This document shows, piece by piece, positions 6,503 through 15,545 of a stretch of DNA of 64,000 nucleotides (the stretch's first letter is position 1; every line of letters begins with the position of its first letter). A program made the translations under genes and the position numbers. The notes under the pieces are model-generated. The model ran no database searches. It saw only the letters and a program-made list of their open reading frames with translations, and had not been told where the DNA came from. This stretch comes from JANWVO01 sp037446555 (GTDB taxonomy: Bacteria; Acidobacteriota; Terriglobia; Bryobacterales; Bryobacteraceae). The stretch lies in NCBI GenBank assembly GCA_037446555.1, contig JBBIIK010000014.1, positions 1 to 64,000 of the forward strand, given 5' to 3'.

Positions 6503-7996
6503 GTGAAGTCCCTCTTTCGCACGAAGAGCATTCCCGAACTCATCGCCGCCGCCGAGGCGCCCGACAAGCGGCTCGCCCGCACGCTCGGCCCGTGGTCGCT
6601 GATGGCCCTCGGCATCGGCGCGGTCATCGGCTCCGGCATCTTCATCCTCACCGGCACCGCCGCCGCGGGAGAGGTGCGCACGTACCAGTCGCTGCTCCAT
6701 GTGCCCCTGCTCGACCTGATCCTGCAGGGGAGCAACTCGAGCTTCACTTTCGGCCGCCCCGGCGCCGGCCCCGGCGTCGCTCTGTCCTTCCTGCTCACGG
6801 CGATCGTGTGCGGCTTCGCCGCCCTGTGTTACGCCGAGATGGCCTGCGCCATTCCCGTGGCCGGCTCGGCCTACACTTACGCCTACGCCACGATGGGGGA
6901 GTTCATCGCCTGGATGATCGGCTGGAATCTCGTGCTGGAATACGCGGTCTCGAACATGGCCGTGGCGGTGGGCTTCTCCGCCCATGTCACGCATATGATC
7001 GAGGGCGTCCTCGGCATCCCCCTGCCCCGCGCCCTCACGACGCCCGCCATCCAGGGCGGCGAATTCACGGGCGCGTGGTTCAATCTGCCCGGCTTCCTTG
7101 TCGTCATGGGACTCACCTGGCTGCTGGTCTACGGCATCAAGGAGAGCGCCCGCGCCAACGACATCATGGTGCTCATCAAGATCGCCGCCATCCTCGTCTT
7201 CATCCTCGGCGCGGCGCGAGCCATCCAGCCGGACAACTACCGCCCCTTCCTGCCCAACGGCTTCACCGGCGTGCTCACCGGCGCCGCCATCGTCTTCTTC
7301 ACCTACATCGGCTTCGACTCGGTCTCCACCGCCGCCGAAGAGTGCAAGAACCCGCAGCGCGATCTGCCCATCGGCATCATCGGAACCCTCGTCGTCTGCG
7401 GGCTGCTTTACGTGGGCGTCGCCGTCGTGCTGACGGGTATCGCCAAATGGGACACGCTCAACAACGCCGCTCCCATCGTCGGCGCGCTCAAGAACCTTGG
7501 CATGAACACGCTGTGGAAGTGGATCGACATCGGCGCCTTGGGCGGCATGGTCTCTTCGCTGCTGGTCTTCCAGTACGGGCAGGCGCGCGTGTGGTTCGCC
7601 ATGTCACGCGACGGGCTGCTGCCGCGCTTCTTCTCCCAGATCCACCCCGTGCACCGCACGCCGCATGTCTCCACCTGGATCGCCGGCTTCGCCGTCGCCC
7701 TCCCCTCTGGCGTGTGGGACGTGGGCACCTTCGCCGACCTGTCCTCCATCGGCACGCTGTTCGCTTTCTTCGTCGTCTCGGCGGGCGTGCTGATCCTGCG
7801 CCGCATCCGCCCGGCGCGCGAGGGCGCCTTCCGCGTCCCCTTCGGCCCCGTTTTCCCCGTGCTCTCCATGCTCACCTGCCTGGTGCTGATGATGGCGCTG
7901 CCACTGGAGACCTGGGTGCGCTTCGTAGGCTGGTCCATCGCCGGCATCGTGATCTACTTCGCTTTCGGGAGGAAGCACAGTGCCCTGGCGCGCTAG
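6503..7996 (+). CDS. APC-superfamily amino acid permease (cationic amino acid transporter type)
   Basis: The 497-residue inner-membrane transporter has about 12-13 hydrophobic segments and starts at GTG 6503. The first helix carries GIGAVIGSGIF, the hallmark substrate-binding unwound helix of APC transporters. Helix 6 reads FFTYIGFDSVSTAAEECKNPQRDLP, typical of the CAT subfamily (TC 2.A.3.3). It should import amino acids by proton coupling or exchange. Specificity cannot be read from sequence, though CAT members often take basic or branched substrates. The 3' end carries an internal Shine-Dalgarno and an overlapping 32-codon ORF. Confidence 0.92.
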   Translation: MKSLFRTKSIPELIAAAEAPDKRLARTLGPWSLMALGIGAVIGSGIFILTGTAAAGEVRTYQSLLHVPLLDLILQGSNSSFTFGRPGAGPGVALSFLLTAIVCGFAALCYAEMACAIPVAGSAYTYAYATMGEFIAWMIGWNLVLEYAVSNMAVAVGFSAHVTHMIEGVLGIPLPRALTTPAIQGGEFTGAWFNLPGFLVVMGLTWLLVYGIKESARANDIMVLIKIAAILVFILGAARAIQPDNYRPFLPNGFTGVLTGAAIVFFTYIGFDSVSTAAEECKNPQRDLPIGIIGTLVVCGLLYVGVAVVLTGIAKWDTLNNAAPIVGALKNLGMNTLWKWIDIGALGGMVSSLLVFQYGQARVWFAMSRDGLLPRFFSQIHPVHRTPHVSTWIAGFAVALPSGVWDVGTFADLSSIGTLFAFFVVSAGVLILRRIRPAREGAFRVPFGPVFPVLSMLTCLVLMMALPLETWVRFVGWSIAGIVIYFAFGRKHSALAR

Positions 7997-8078
7997 CCTC
8001 GCCTTGCTGATCCTCTTCTGCCCCGCATTTCCCCAACCTCTTGGCGGCGCCGCGCCGCATGGATTCCGGATCCTCTGA
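7980..8078 (+). CDS. possible 32-residue exported peptide overlapping the permease end
   Basis: GTG at 7980 is preceded by GGGAGG at 7967-7972 with a seven-base spacer, an excellent ribosome-binding site inside the permease gene. The ORF runs 32 codons to TGA 8076-8078, six bases before the next ATG at 8085. The peptide is basic then hydrophobic then Cys/Ala (ASLALLILFCPAFPQ), like a short signal peptide or a lipobox-like sequence. It could be a small membrane peptide or a coupling ORF that carries ribosomes from the permease to the phosphatase gene. No family is recognised. Confidence 0.35.
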   Translation: MPWRASLALLILFCPAFPQPLGGAAPHGFRIL

Positions 8079-8084
8079 GCTGTC

Positions 8085-9698
8085 ATGTCCGCCTGGCTTG
8101 AGTGGCTTCCCCTGTGGCTCTGGCTTGTCGCCGCCACGCTTTTCTTTCTGGTTTCCGCAGCGGCGTGGCTCGCGCCGCGCATCGTGCATTTGCGCGTGCG
8201 CGCCGCCTGGAGGCCCTCCTCGCCAGGACGGTCCGGCCTGCGCTTCGTCTTCCCGACAGGGCTCGCTTTGCTGGCTGCATCGCTCTTGTTCGCAATCAGC
8301 GCAGGCGAAACTCTCGCCATCCGCCTCGCCGCCGCGGCCGCCGCCGGCGTCACATTCTGGCTGGCGGCGGACTTCTCATGGCGCGCGGCCCGCTCGGCCG
8401 CTTCCCGCCGGGCCGCTCTGCACCGCGAGTGGAGCGATCGCGCCGCCGCAGCCACAAGCGAACTGGCCGCCGTGGCGGCGGAGCCTCTGTTGCCCGCCGC
8501 AGCCTGCCGCATCCTCTGTGAGCGTCTCGGCTGCTCCCGCGCAGCTCTCTACTGGACCGCCGAGGGTGAATACCGGCTGCTGGCCGCGCATCCGGGCGCC
8601 CCGGGCGATGCCACTCCATGGGATGCGCTCAGCCCGTTGGTCCGTGCGCTCTCTTCATCCTCCGGCGAACCGTTGCTGCTGGCCCATCCGGCTACGGAAG
8701 AGCTCCTCTCGCGCGCCAGCGGCGATGGCACTGAAGCACTGGAACAGACCCGGCTGGAGTCCCTCGAGGCCGCCGTGGCCGAGCCGGTCCTGCGCGGCGA
8801 CAGATTGGAAGGCTTCTTCCTGCTCGGACGCCTGGATTCGGGAGAGCCTTATTCGCACTATCATTTCGCTTTTCTGGAGCGGTTCGGCGCGGCGCACGCC
8901 TTGCTGCGCGAATCGCTGGCCTCAGCCGGCAAGCAGGTCGAACAGGCCGCCGAGGAGGCCCGCCAACAGGCGCGCCGCGCCTCCGTCCGGCTCGCCCTTG
9001 GGGCTCTCAAGCCGCCGGAAGAGATCACCTTGCCCGACCTTGACTGCGCCGGCATGGCCGAAAACGGCAGCCTGTGCCGCGTGTTTCTCGACATTGTGTC
9101 CCTGCCTGGGCGCGCCGCCGCCTTTGCCGCCGTCGAGATGGACTCGGGCTTCGAGGAAGCGGCCATCCGTCTGGTGCAGTTGCAGGCGCTGTTGCGCTCG
9201 CGCGTGCGCGCTTATCACGAAGACCTGGCCGAACTGGCCGATTCCACGCGGCGCGCTCTGGAGGGCGCGGGGGCGGGCTGGCCGTCCGCGCGCCTGTTCC
9301 TCGCCCGGCACCGCTCCGGCACGCGGCGGCTCCATTACATCAATGCCGGCTTCCTGCCGCCGTTCCTCTTTCGCCGCACAGCCGAGGGAGCAGAAGCTCT
9401 GCGCCTCAAGCACACCGGTCCTCCGCTGGATGCGGACGCCGTCTTCCGCTGCGAGGAGGCAGAAATCGAACTCGCACCCGGCGATCTCCTGCTTGCCGTC
9501 TCCTCCTCGGTTCCCGGCGCGACCGGCGCGGAGGGCGAGGCGTGGGGCGACGCCCGTATCATCGAGACTCTCGCCGGCTGGCGCCCTGATTCCGCGTGCG
9601 CACTGCTGGAACAGGCTTCCGGCGCATGGAAACATCATCTCGGGCCGGGCGCGCAACTCCCGCCGCATTTGTTCCTGCTGCTCCGGCCGAAGACTTGA
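8085..9698 (+). CDS. membrane protein with GAF-like and degenerate SpoIIE-type phosphatase domains
   Basis: The product is 537 residues: three hydrophobic segments within 1-100, a coiled/GAF-like region (about 110-270) and a C-terminal PP2C/SpoIIE-like fold (about 305-537). The NAGFLPPFLF motif (420-429) and GDLLLAVS strand (467-474) match RsbU/SpoIIE phosphatases that dephosphorylate anti-anti-sigma factors. Key metal-binding acids look altered: the usual GGDFYD is CRVFLD (331-336), the GDVSGHG segment reads VEMDSGF, and the usual TDG is SSS (473-475). It may be a pseudophosphatase or a divergent enzyme. No STAS or anti-sigma gene is adjacent. It converges on the next gene with seven bases between stop codons. 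Confidence 0.65.
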   Translation: MSAWLEWLPLWLWLVAATLFFLVSAAAWLAPRIVHLRVRAAWRPSSPGRSGLRFVFPTGLALLAASLLFAISAGETLAIRLAAAAAAGVTFWLAADFSWRAARSAASRRAALHREWSDRAAAATSELAAVAAEPLLPAAACRILCERLGCSRAALYWTAEGEYRLLAAHPGAPGDATPWDALSPLVRALSSSSGEPLLLAHPATEELLSRASGDGTEALEQTRLESLEAAVAEPVLRGDRLEGFFLLGRLDSGEPYSHYHFAFLERFGAAHALLRESLASAGKQVEQAAEEARQQARRASVRLALGALKPPEEITLPDLDCAGMAENGSLCRVFLDIVSLPGRAAAFAAVEMDSGFEEAAIRLVQLQALLRSRVRAYHEDLAELADSTRRALEGAGAGWPSARLFLARHRSGTRRLHYINAGFLPPFLFRRTAEGAEALRLKHTGPPLDADAVFRCEEAEIELAPGDLLLAVSSSVPGATGAEGEAWGDARIIETLAGWRPDSACALLEQASGAWKHHLGPGAQLPPHLFLLLRPKT

Positions 9699-9705
9699 GC
9701 GCGCC

Positions 9706-10584
9706 TCAGCTCTTGCCCAGCACGACTCGCTCGATCGCCGCCTTCATCTTGAGCACCGCCTCCAGTTCGGCCTGGAAGATCTGCTCCGGCGTGGCGCCAT
9801 CCGGCGGACGCGCCCCGCTCTCGATTCCCCAGAAGCCGTGGAACCCGCTCGCCATGCACATCCGCAGCTTCTTCTCCAGGTCCCACCCCGGAATGTCCTT
9901 CACGCTGATGCCGCGCGCCCAGGGCAGCGTCTTTTCGATCGCGGCGTAATGGTCGTCGCCCTTGTTCCAGTTGCCCAGGTCCACCAGCAGCCCGAACTGC
10001 GGATCGTTCACTTCTTTCATCAGACGCGCGAGCACGTCGGGATCGGACGAGGCGCCCCCGTGATTCTCGATCAGAATCTGGATGCCCGATCCGCGCGCAT
10101 AGGCCAGCAGGTCGCGGAAACTTTCCGCGGCGCGCGCGACCAGGCCGGTGTCCTTGCGCCAGTCGCCTTCGCCGCCACGCATGTTGCAGCGGATGGCGCG
10201 GCAGCCCAGATAATGCGCGATGTCCACCCACTTGCGGTGCGCCACCGCCGCCGCGCGCCGCTCGCGCGCGTCCGTTCCGGCTGCCGGGTCCTCGTCGTCC
10301 ACCATGATCAGCACGGGCGTGACGCCCGCATCGGCGAGGCTCTTTTTCAGCCGCCGCAGATAGCCGAGAGTCGGGTTCTCGAAAAACTGGTTGACGAACT
10401 CCAGCGCATCGAGGCCCGCCTTCTCGCGCACAATGCGCGGCATGTCGAGGTTTTTCCACACGCCGGCGCGGAAGCTGCGGTTGAAGGACCATTGCGCCAG
10501 CGAAATGCGGTCCTGCGCCTGCCAAACAGCGGCGCTTGCGGCCGTTGCCGCGGCGGCCAGCCATTGTCTCCGGTTCATCTCCAT
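9706..10584 (-). CDS. Tat-exported sugar phosphate isomerase/epimerase-like TIM-barrel protein
   Basis: The product is 292 residues. The N-terminus MNRRQWLAAAATAASAA is a twin-arginine-type signal, so the protein is probably periplasmic. The body is an AP-endonuclease-2 / xylose-isomerase-like TIM barrel (Pfam PF01261 type), with candidate metal ligands in LEFVNQFF, ILIENHGG and LLVDLGNWN. Substrate is unknown; in acidobacteria such proteins commonly accompany sugar-degradation genes. ATG at 10578 (MNRRQ) is an alternative start two codons in. The gene stands alone, convergent with the phosphatase-like gene. Confidence 0.8.
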   Translation of the reverse strand: MEMNRRQWLAAAATAASAAVWQAQDRISLAQWSFNRSFRAGVWKNLDMPRIVREKAGLDALEFVNQFFENPTLGYLRRLKKSLADAGVTPVLIMVDDEDPAAGTDARERRAAAVAHRKWVDIAHYLGCRAIRCNMRGGEGDWRKDTGLVARAAESFRDLLAYARGSGIQILIENHGGASSDPDVLARLMKEVNDPQFGLLVDLGNWNKGDDHYAAIEKTLPWARGISVKDIPGWDLEKKLRMCMASGFHGFWGIESGARPPDGATPEQIFQAELEAVLKMKAAIERVVLGKS

Positions 10585-10686
10585 CGGCGTCTCTCCGCAG
10601 GGATTCTATCTCGCGCGGCGGCCCGCCGCTTGCAGCCCGGCGCCGTGGTACCGCATCCTATGGGCAGGGACAGAGGGAGGGAGGGG

Positions 10687-10953
10687 ATGCCAGCGCGCCT
10701 CGATGATGAGACCCGGGCCATCGAGAAGCTGATCGCCGAGATCAACGCCATCGGCCGCCGCCGCGACCGCACAGGGCGGCAGGTGTTGTGGGCTTTCGGG
10801 ATCACCTTTACCGCCGCGCTGTGCCTGCTCGCGTGGGTGGCGCTGTTCGCTGGACCTCCGGCACGGATCGTGAAGATGGTCGGCCCGCGCGCCCCCGCCG
10901 TGCTGAAACAGGCGCTGCCGCGCCACTCGCCGCCCGCCTCTCCGGCGCGCTGA
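10687..10953 (+). CDS. 88-residue single-pass membrane protein
   Basis: ATG at 10687 follows a purine-rich AGGGAGGGAGG ribosome-binding site. The product has an acidic/basic amphipathic helix (residues 5-30) that could form a short coiled coil, one transmembrane helix (about 33-55) and a short basic Pro/Ala tail. It has no recognised family. It lies between a divergent TIM-barrel gene and the convergent proC gene, 12 bases from the latter's stop. Confidence 0.6.
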   Translation: MPARLDDETRAIEKLIAEINAIGRRRDRTGRQVLWAFGITFTAALCLLAWVALFAGPPARIVKMVGPRAPAVLKQALPRHSPPASPAR

Positions 10954-10965
10954 ACCCGTAGCCGC

Positions 10966-11811
10966 TCACTCGCCCGCTTTGTGCTGTTCGAGCAGCGCGC
11001 GGCTGCGGGCGCGCGAATGATTCGTCGCCGTCTCCACCGCCGAGATCAGCATGGCGCGCAGCCCGTGGCGCTCCAGTTCGTGGATCGCCGAGATCGTCAC
11101 TCCTCCGGGCGTGATCACCTGATCCCGCAGGATGGCAGGGTGGATGCCCGTCTCTTTCACGAGCCTCGCGGCGCCCAGCACGGTTTGCTCCGCCAGCCGC
11201 GTCGAGACCTCGTGCGAAAGGCCCATTTTCAGCCCTCCGGCGATCAGCGCCTCGATCACCATGTAGACATAGGCGGGGCCGCTGCCTGACAGCGCCGTCA
11301 CCGCGTCCATCGCCTCTTCGTCCACAAAGCACACCACGCCAACGGCGCGGAAGATGCGCTCCACGAGAGCACGGGGCTCCTCTGCCGCCACGCTGTTCGA
11401 GGAGATCGCCGTGGCCCCCTCCTCGATCACCACCGGGATGTTCGGCATGGCGCGGAACACGGGCATCCGCCGCGCCGTGAGCCGCTCGATCAGCCGGATC
11501 GGCGCCACCGCCGCCAGCGAAATCAGAATCTGCCCCTCGCGCAGCACGTCGCGGATCTCTTCCAGCACCCGCGCCAGCACGCCCGGCTTCACGCTGAGCA
11601 GGATCAGATCGCTCTCCGCCGCCGCCTCGCGGTTGCCTCCGGCGGTGGCGCGGATGCCGAAGCGCGCCGCCACTTCAGCCGCGCGTTCCGGAGAGCGCGT
11701 GGTCGCCACAATGTCATCAGGCGCCGCCACCTGCGCCTTCAGAATCCCGCCGATCATGGCCGCGCCCATGTTGCCGGCGCCCAATACCGCAATCCGCTTT
11801 CCGCCTTCCAT
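10966..11811 (-). CDS. proC: pyrroline-5-carboxylate reductase
   Basis: This enzyme reduces 1-pyrroline-5-carboxylate to proline with NAD(P)H, the last step of proline synthesis in the cytoplasm. The N-terminal Rossmann fold opens with VLGAGNMGAAMIGG. The C-terminal dimerisation/active-site domain has ALSGSGPAYVY and the conserved ITPGGVTISAIHELE. Length (281 residues) is normal. ATG at 11811 is taken as start because the beta-strand begins five residues later; ATG at 11820 is equally possible. It is divergent from the TonB receptor gene. Confidence 0.95.
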   Translation of the reverse strand: MEGGKRIAVLGAGNMGAAMIGGILKAQVAAPDDIVATTRSPERAAEVAARFGIRATAGGNREAAAESDLILLSVKPGVLARVLEEIRDVLREGQILISLAAVAPIRLIERLTARRMPVFRAMPNIPVVIEEGATAISSNSVAAEEPRALVERIFRAVGVVCFVDEEAMDAVTALSGSGPAYVYMVIEALIAGGLKMGLSHEVSTRLAEQTVLGAARLVKETGIHPAILRDQVITPGGVTISAIHELERHGLRAMLISAVETATNHSRARSRALLEQHKAGE

Positions 11812-11885
11812 GGACCTCATTGTAGCCGCCGCGTGGGAGCTGCAAACCGATACGGCCAGCCCTCTCCAGCCGATATTCATACTTC

Positions 11886-11914
11886 TTGACTTGAAACTTC
11901 AGTTGGACAATAAT
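11886..11914 (+). promoter_or_regulatory. promoter of the TonB-dependent receptor gene
   Basis: TTGACT at 11886-11891 and AATAAT at 11909-11914 are separated by 17 bases in a locally AT-rich stretch. Predicted transcription starts near 11921, leaving a leader of about 59 nt. No regulator operator is obvious. Confidence 0.5.
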
Positions 11915-11979
11915 CCTATGCCAGTGCAGCAGATTATCTCTGCACACCAGTTGGAAGAATGCTCAAGGAGGTCCGAATC

Positions 11980-14900
11980 ATGAGCCAAGCCATGGGCCTG
12001 ATCAGGCTCGGGTGCCTGACCGTATTGGTGGCATCACTGGCGCCCGGCCAGTCCTTCACAGCCAGCATTCGCGGCACGGTGACTGACGCCACCGGCGCCG
12101 CCGTTCCCGGCGCGAAAGTGACCGTCACCGAATCGGAGCGCAACATTCCGCGCTCAACCGTCACTGATGAAGCAGGCCGCTATTTCGTCACCGCCCTTCC
12201 GCCAGGCAAGTACACGCTCCAGGTCGAAGCCAGCGGCTTCAAGCGACATGTCCAGAGCGAGTTCCCGCTCGCCGTGCAACAGCAGGCCACCATTGACGTG
12301 CAGTTGCAGGTGGGCGAAGTGACCACCGCCGTGGAAGTCACCGGAACGGCGCCGCTGCTGAACACCACCATCGCGGCGCTCGGCCAGGTGGTCGAAAACA
12401 AGTACATCCTCACGCTGCCCAACCTCGGTCGCGACTCGCTCGTGCTGGCCTACCTGACGCCCGGCGTCGTCGGCTCGGCCGGCCGCCGCGGCGACACCAA
12501 TACCAACTTCGTCGCCAACGGCGCGCGCAACTCCACCTCGGACGTCCTGGTCGACGGCGTGACCGTCACCACCGTCGAGCAGAACTCCGGCATCACCGAC
12601 CTGAAATACAAACCCAGCGTCGATGCCGTGCAGGAGTTCAAAATGCAGACCAACTTCTTCCCCGCCGAATACGGCCAGACCGGCGGCGCCGTCATCAACA
12701 TGGTCACCCGCTCCGGCACCAACGAGTTCCACGGCACTGGCTACTACTTCTTCCGCCACTCCGACCTGAACGCCAATGGCTGGTTCGCCAACCGCGCCGG
12801 CAGCAGTCGCCCCTATTACCGCCGCGATCAGCTCGGCGGCGTGCTCGGCGGCCCCATCAAGAAGAACAAAACGTTCTTCTTCGCCAACTACGAGTACACC
12901 AAGGCGAAGAGCCCGCTCAGCTATACCGCCACGTTCCCCACGCCGGAACAGCGCCGTGGCGATTTCTCGAAGACATTCTACAGCGACGGCAAGCTGATCC
13001 AGATCTACGACCCGTTCGACACGTTCCGCAATGCCAGCGGGCAGCTCGAACGGCGTCCGTTCTCCAACAACTTCATCCCGGAATCGCGATGGGACCCCGT
13101 CGCCAAGGCAGCTCTCAAGTTCTTCCCCGAGCAAAACCAGGTCACCAACCCGATTACGAACACCAATAACTGGTTCCAGCAGGGCATCAACGAAAGCCCC
13201 AGCCACGGCATGCTTTTCAAGGGCGACCACAACCTCAACGACAAGATGCGCCTGACCGCCCGCTACAGTTACGGACGCAGCAACGGCAATCCGCCGAACC
13301 TGTTCGGCAAAGGCAACCCCGCCTTCACGTTCAATGATGGCCCCAGCGGCACCCGCACGCATCAGGGCGTTGTGGACTTCACCCGCACCGAGACGCCGAC
13401 ACTGATCTGGACCGTCCGCTACGGCCACACCTACTCCAGCTACTTCCGCAACCCGATGGAGCCCTTCGACCTGACCACGCTGGGCTTCCCGCAGTACATG
13501 AAAGACAACGCCTCCTACCTGGTTTTCCCCACGATTGCGCCCGAAGGCTTCGAAGACATCGGCACTCAGGGCTGGCTCATCATGGACCGCCAGGAAGGCG
13601 TCCACCACTTCACCGGATCGGTGACCAAAGTCGTCGGCGGACACAACCTGAAATTCGGCGGCGAGTTCCGCCAGAATTACCTCGACTATCTCCAGCCTGG
13701 CTATCCATCGGGGCGCTTCGATTTCAGCCGCCAAGTCACACGCCGCCTCCAGAACGTCGGCAGCAACTATGAAGGCAATGGGCTGGCCACCATGCTACTC
13801 GGCTGGGGCACCGGAGGGCAATACCACATCGATCCGAAAGCCTTCACGAGGTCCCGTTACTCGGGCATGTTCATTCAGGACGACTGGAAAGTCACCCGCA
13901 AGCTGACACTGAACCTCGGCCTGCGCTATGAGTTCGACATCCCGCGCTGGGAGACGCTCGACCGGCAAAGCTACTGGGATCTCAATGCTCCCGCTCCTTT
14001 CTCGGTTCCCGGATACGACCTCCGCGGCGTTTACCGCTTTGCCGGAAAGGACCGCCGCTCGCCCTTCGACGGCGACTACAACAACTTCAGCCCGCGCATC
14101 GGCTTCGCCTATGCCGTGGACAGCAAGACGGCGATCCGCGGCGCGTACGGGCTGCTCTACCAGCTGTCCCGCGCCACCGTCTACGGCCACACGGGGTCGG
14201 GATTCACAGTCAATTCCACCCCCACTTTCTCGCTCGACTCCAACGCCACGCTTTACGCCCGGCTCAACAATCCGTATCCCGATGGCATGCTGCTGCCTCC
14301 GGGCAGCTCGCAAGGCGACTGGACTTTCATCGGGCTGGGCGCCGGCACGATCGTTCCTCAATGGAACCGCAACCCCGAATACTACTCGTGGAACTTCTCC
14401 ATCCAGCGCGAGGTGGGCTGGCAGTCGCTGGTCGAGATCAACTACACCGGCAGCCGCGGCGCCCACCTGTTCGTGCCCTTCACCAGCCTGACGCCCCTTT
14501 ACCCCATCTACTGGAGCGAAGGGCGCACCAAGCTCCAGTCCCAGGTGCCCAATCCGTTCTACGGGAAGATCACGGACCCGAAAGCCGTGAACCTGAACCG
14601 GCCCACGGTCCAGCTTTACCGCCTCTTCCGCCCGATGCCGCACTTCGACGGCGCATCGAGCGGCACGGCGGAGCCGCCTGTCGGCAACAGCTTCTACCAC
14701 GCCCTGCAATTCAAGTGGGAGAAGCGGCTCTCGCACGGTGTGACCTTCCTCGGCCACTACACCTGGTCGAAGATGATCGACGACAGCTCGGTCGGCAGCG
14801 GCAACTACGCCTGGCTCGGCGGCAGCACGTCGATGCAGAACCCGCTCGACCGGCGCCTGGAGAAGTCCCTCTCCGCGCATGACATCGCCCACCGCGCCGT

Positions 14901-15426
14901 GATCAGCGGCGCCTGGCAGCTGCCATTCGGCAAGGGCAAGCGGTTCGGCGGTGACGCAAACCGCCTGCTCGATGCCTTCATCGGCGGCTGGGAAGTCTCC
15001 GCCTTCTGGCTGCTGCAAGGCGGCAACCCGCTCCAGATCTCGCAGTCGGGCGGCGTGTTGTGGAACGGCACACAGCGGCCGAACCTGATCGGCGATCCCT
15101 CCACCTCCGGCAGGATGCAGGACCGCCTGAACGGCTACTTCAACCAGAGCGCCTTCTCGCGCCCCGATCCGGACACCTTCGGCACCGCGCCGCGCTACCT
15201 GAACTACCGCGGCCCGGGCATCCGCACGCTGGACGCCGCGCTGCTGAAGAACTGGACCACCAGGGAAGGCCAGCGGCTCGAGTTCCGTCTCGAGGCCACC
15301 AACGCCACCAACACGCCCATCTTCAGCGATCCTGCGACCTCCTACGGCGCGGCCAACTTCGGCCAGATCACCGGCACCAAGGTCGGCTCGCGCAACGTCC
15401 AGCTCGGATTCAAGTATTATTTCTGA
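11980..15426 (+). CDS. TonB-dependent receptor with carboxypeptidase-regulatory domain
   Basis: This is a 1,148-residue outer-membrane transporter. A signal peptide (about 1-25, ending LAPGQS) is followed by a Cna-B/carboxypeptidase-regulatory-like domain (about 25-110, IRGTVTDATGAAVPGAKVTVTE). Next come a plug domain (about 115-245, with VDGVTV and YGQTGGAVINMVTRSGTNEFHG) and a large beta-barrel ending in an aromatic residue (KYYF). This architecture is the SusC/Oar-like class expanded in Acidobacteria, which imports large substrates by TonB energy. AAGGAGGT at 11965-11972, seven bases before ATG 11980, fixes the start; an upstream in-frame ATG at 11959 lacks this. No SusD partner is adjacent, so substrate is unknown. 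A terminator follows. Confidence 0.93.
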   Translation: MSQAMGLIRLGCLTVLVASLAPGQSFTASIRGTVTDATGAAVPGAKVTVTESERNIPRSTVTDEAGRYFVTALPPGKYTLQVEASGFKRHVQSEFPLAVQQQATIDVQLQVGEVTTAVEVTGTAPLLNTTIAALGQVVENKYILTLPNLGRDSLVLAYLTPGVVGSAGRRGDTNTNFVANGARNSTSDVLVDGVTVTTVEQNSGITDLKYKPSVDAVQEFKMQTNFFPAEYGQTGGAVINMVTRSGTNEFHGTGYYFFRHSDLNANGWFANRAGSSRPYYRRDQLGGVLGGPIKKNKTFFFANYEYTKAKSPLSYTATFPTPEQRRGDFSKTFYSDGKLIQIYDPFDTFRNASGQLERRPFSNNFIPESRWDPVAKAALKFFPEQNQVTNPITNTNNWFQQGINESPSHGMLFKGDHNLNDKMRLTARYSYGRSNGNPPNLFGKGNPAFTFNDGPSGTRTHQGVVDFTRTETPTLIWTVRYGHTYSSYFRNPMEPFDLTTLGFPQYMKDNASYLVFPTIAPEGFEDIGTQGWLIMDRQEGVHHFTGSVTKVVGGHNLKFGGEFRQNYLDYLQPGYPSGRFDFSRQVTRRLQNVGSNYEGNGLATMLLGWGTGGQYHIDPKAFTRSRYSGMFIQDDWKVTRKLTLNLGLRYEFDIPRWETLDRQSYWDLNAPAPFSVPGYDLRGVYRFAGKDRRSPFDGDYNNFSPRIGFAYAVDSKTAIRGAYGLLYQLSRATVYGHTGSGFTVNSTPTFSLDSNATLYARLNNPYPDGMLLPPGSSQGDWTFIGLGAGTIVPQWNRNPEYYSWNFSIQREVGWQSLVEINYTGSRGAHLFVPFTSLTPLYPIYWSEGRTKLQSQVPNPFYGKITDPKAVNLNRPTVQLYRLFRPMPHFDGASSGTAEPPVGNSFYHALQFKWEKRLSHGVTFLGHYTWSKMIDDSSVGSGNYAWLGGSTSMQNPLDRRLEKSLSAHDIAHRAVISGAWQLPFGKGKRFGGDANRLLDAFIGGWEVSAFWLLQGGNPLQISQSGGVLWNGTQRPNLIGDPSTSGRMQDRLNGYFNQSAFSRPDPDTFGTAPRYLNYRGPGIRTLDAALLKNWTTREGQRLEFRLEATNATNTPIFSDPATSYGAANFGQITGTKVGSRNVQLGFKYYF

Positions 15427-15451
15427 GCCGGATCACCCCAACAACCCTGTC

Positions 15452-15486
15452 GCCCGCCTCCGGATTCCGCAAACCCGGAGGCGGGC
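15452..15486 (+). terminator. intrinsic terminator of the TonB receptor gene
   Basis: GCCCGCCTCCGG at 15452-15463 pairs with CCGGAGGCGGGC at 15475-15486 (12 bp), followed by CGTTTCGTTT. It lies between convergent genes. Confidence 0.75.
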
Positions 15487-15545
15487 CGTTTCGTTTCCGC
15501 AAGGCGCTGAGCAGCAGGTCTCCGCCGCTTCCATCTCACTGCCGG

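Noticed and set aside
8041..10686. Long plus-strand frame ahead of the 88-residue membrane protein
   Set aside because: It crosses the phosphatase-like and TIM-barrel genes in a shadow frame; only 10687-10953 has an RBS and protein-like sequence.
12154..13734. 526-codon minus-strand frame in the TonB receptor gene
   Set aside because: Antisense shadow of a clear plus-strand receptor; Val/Gly/Glu-biased and without domain motifs.
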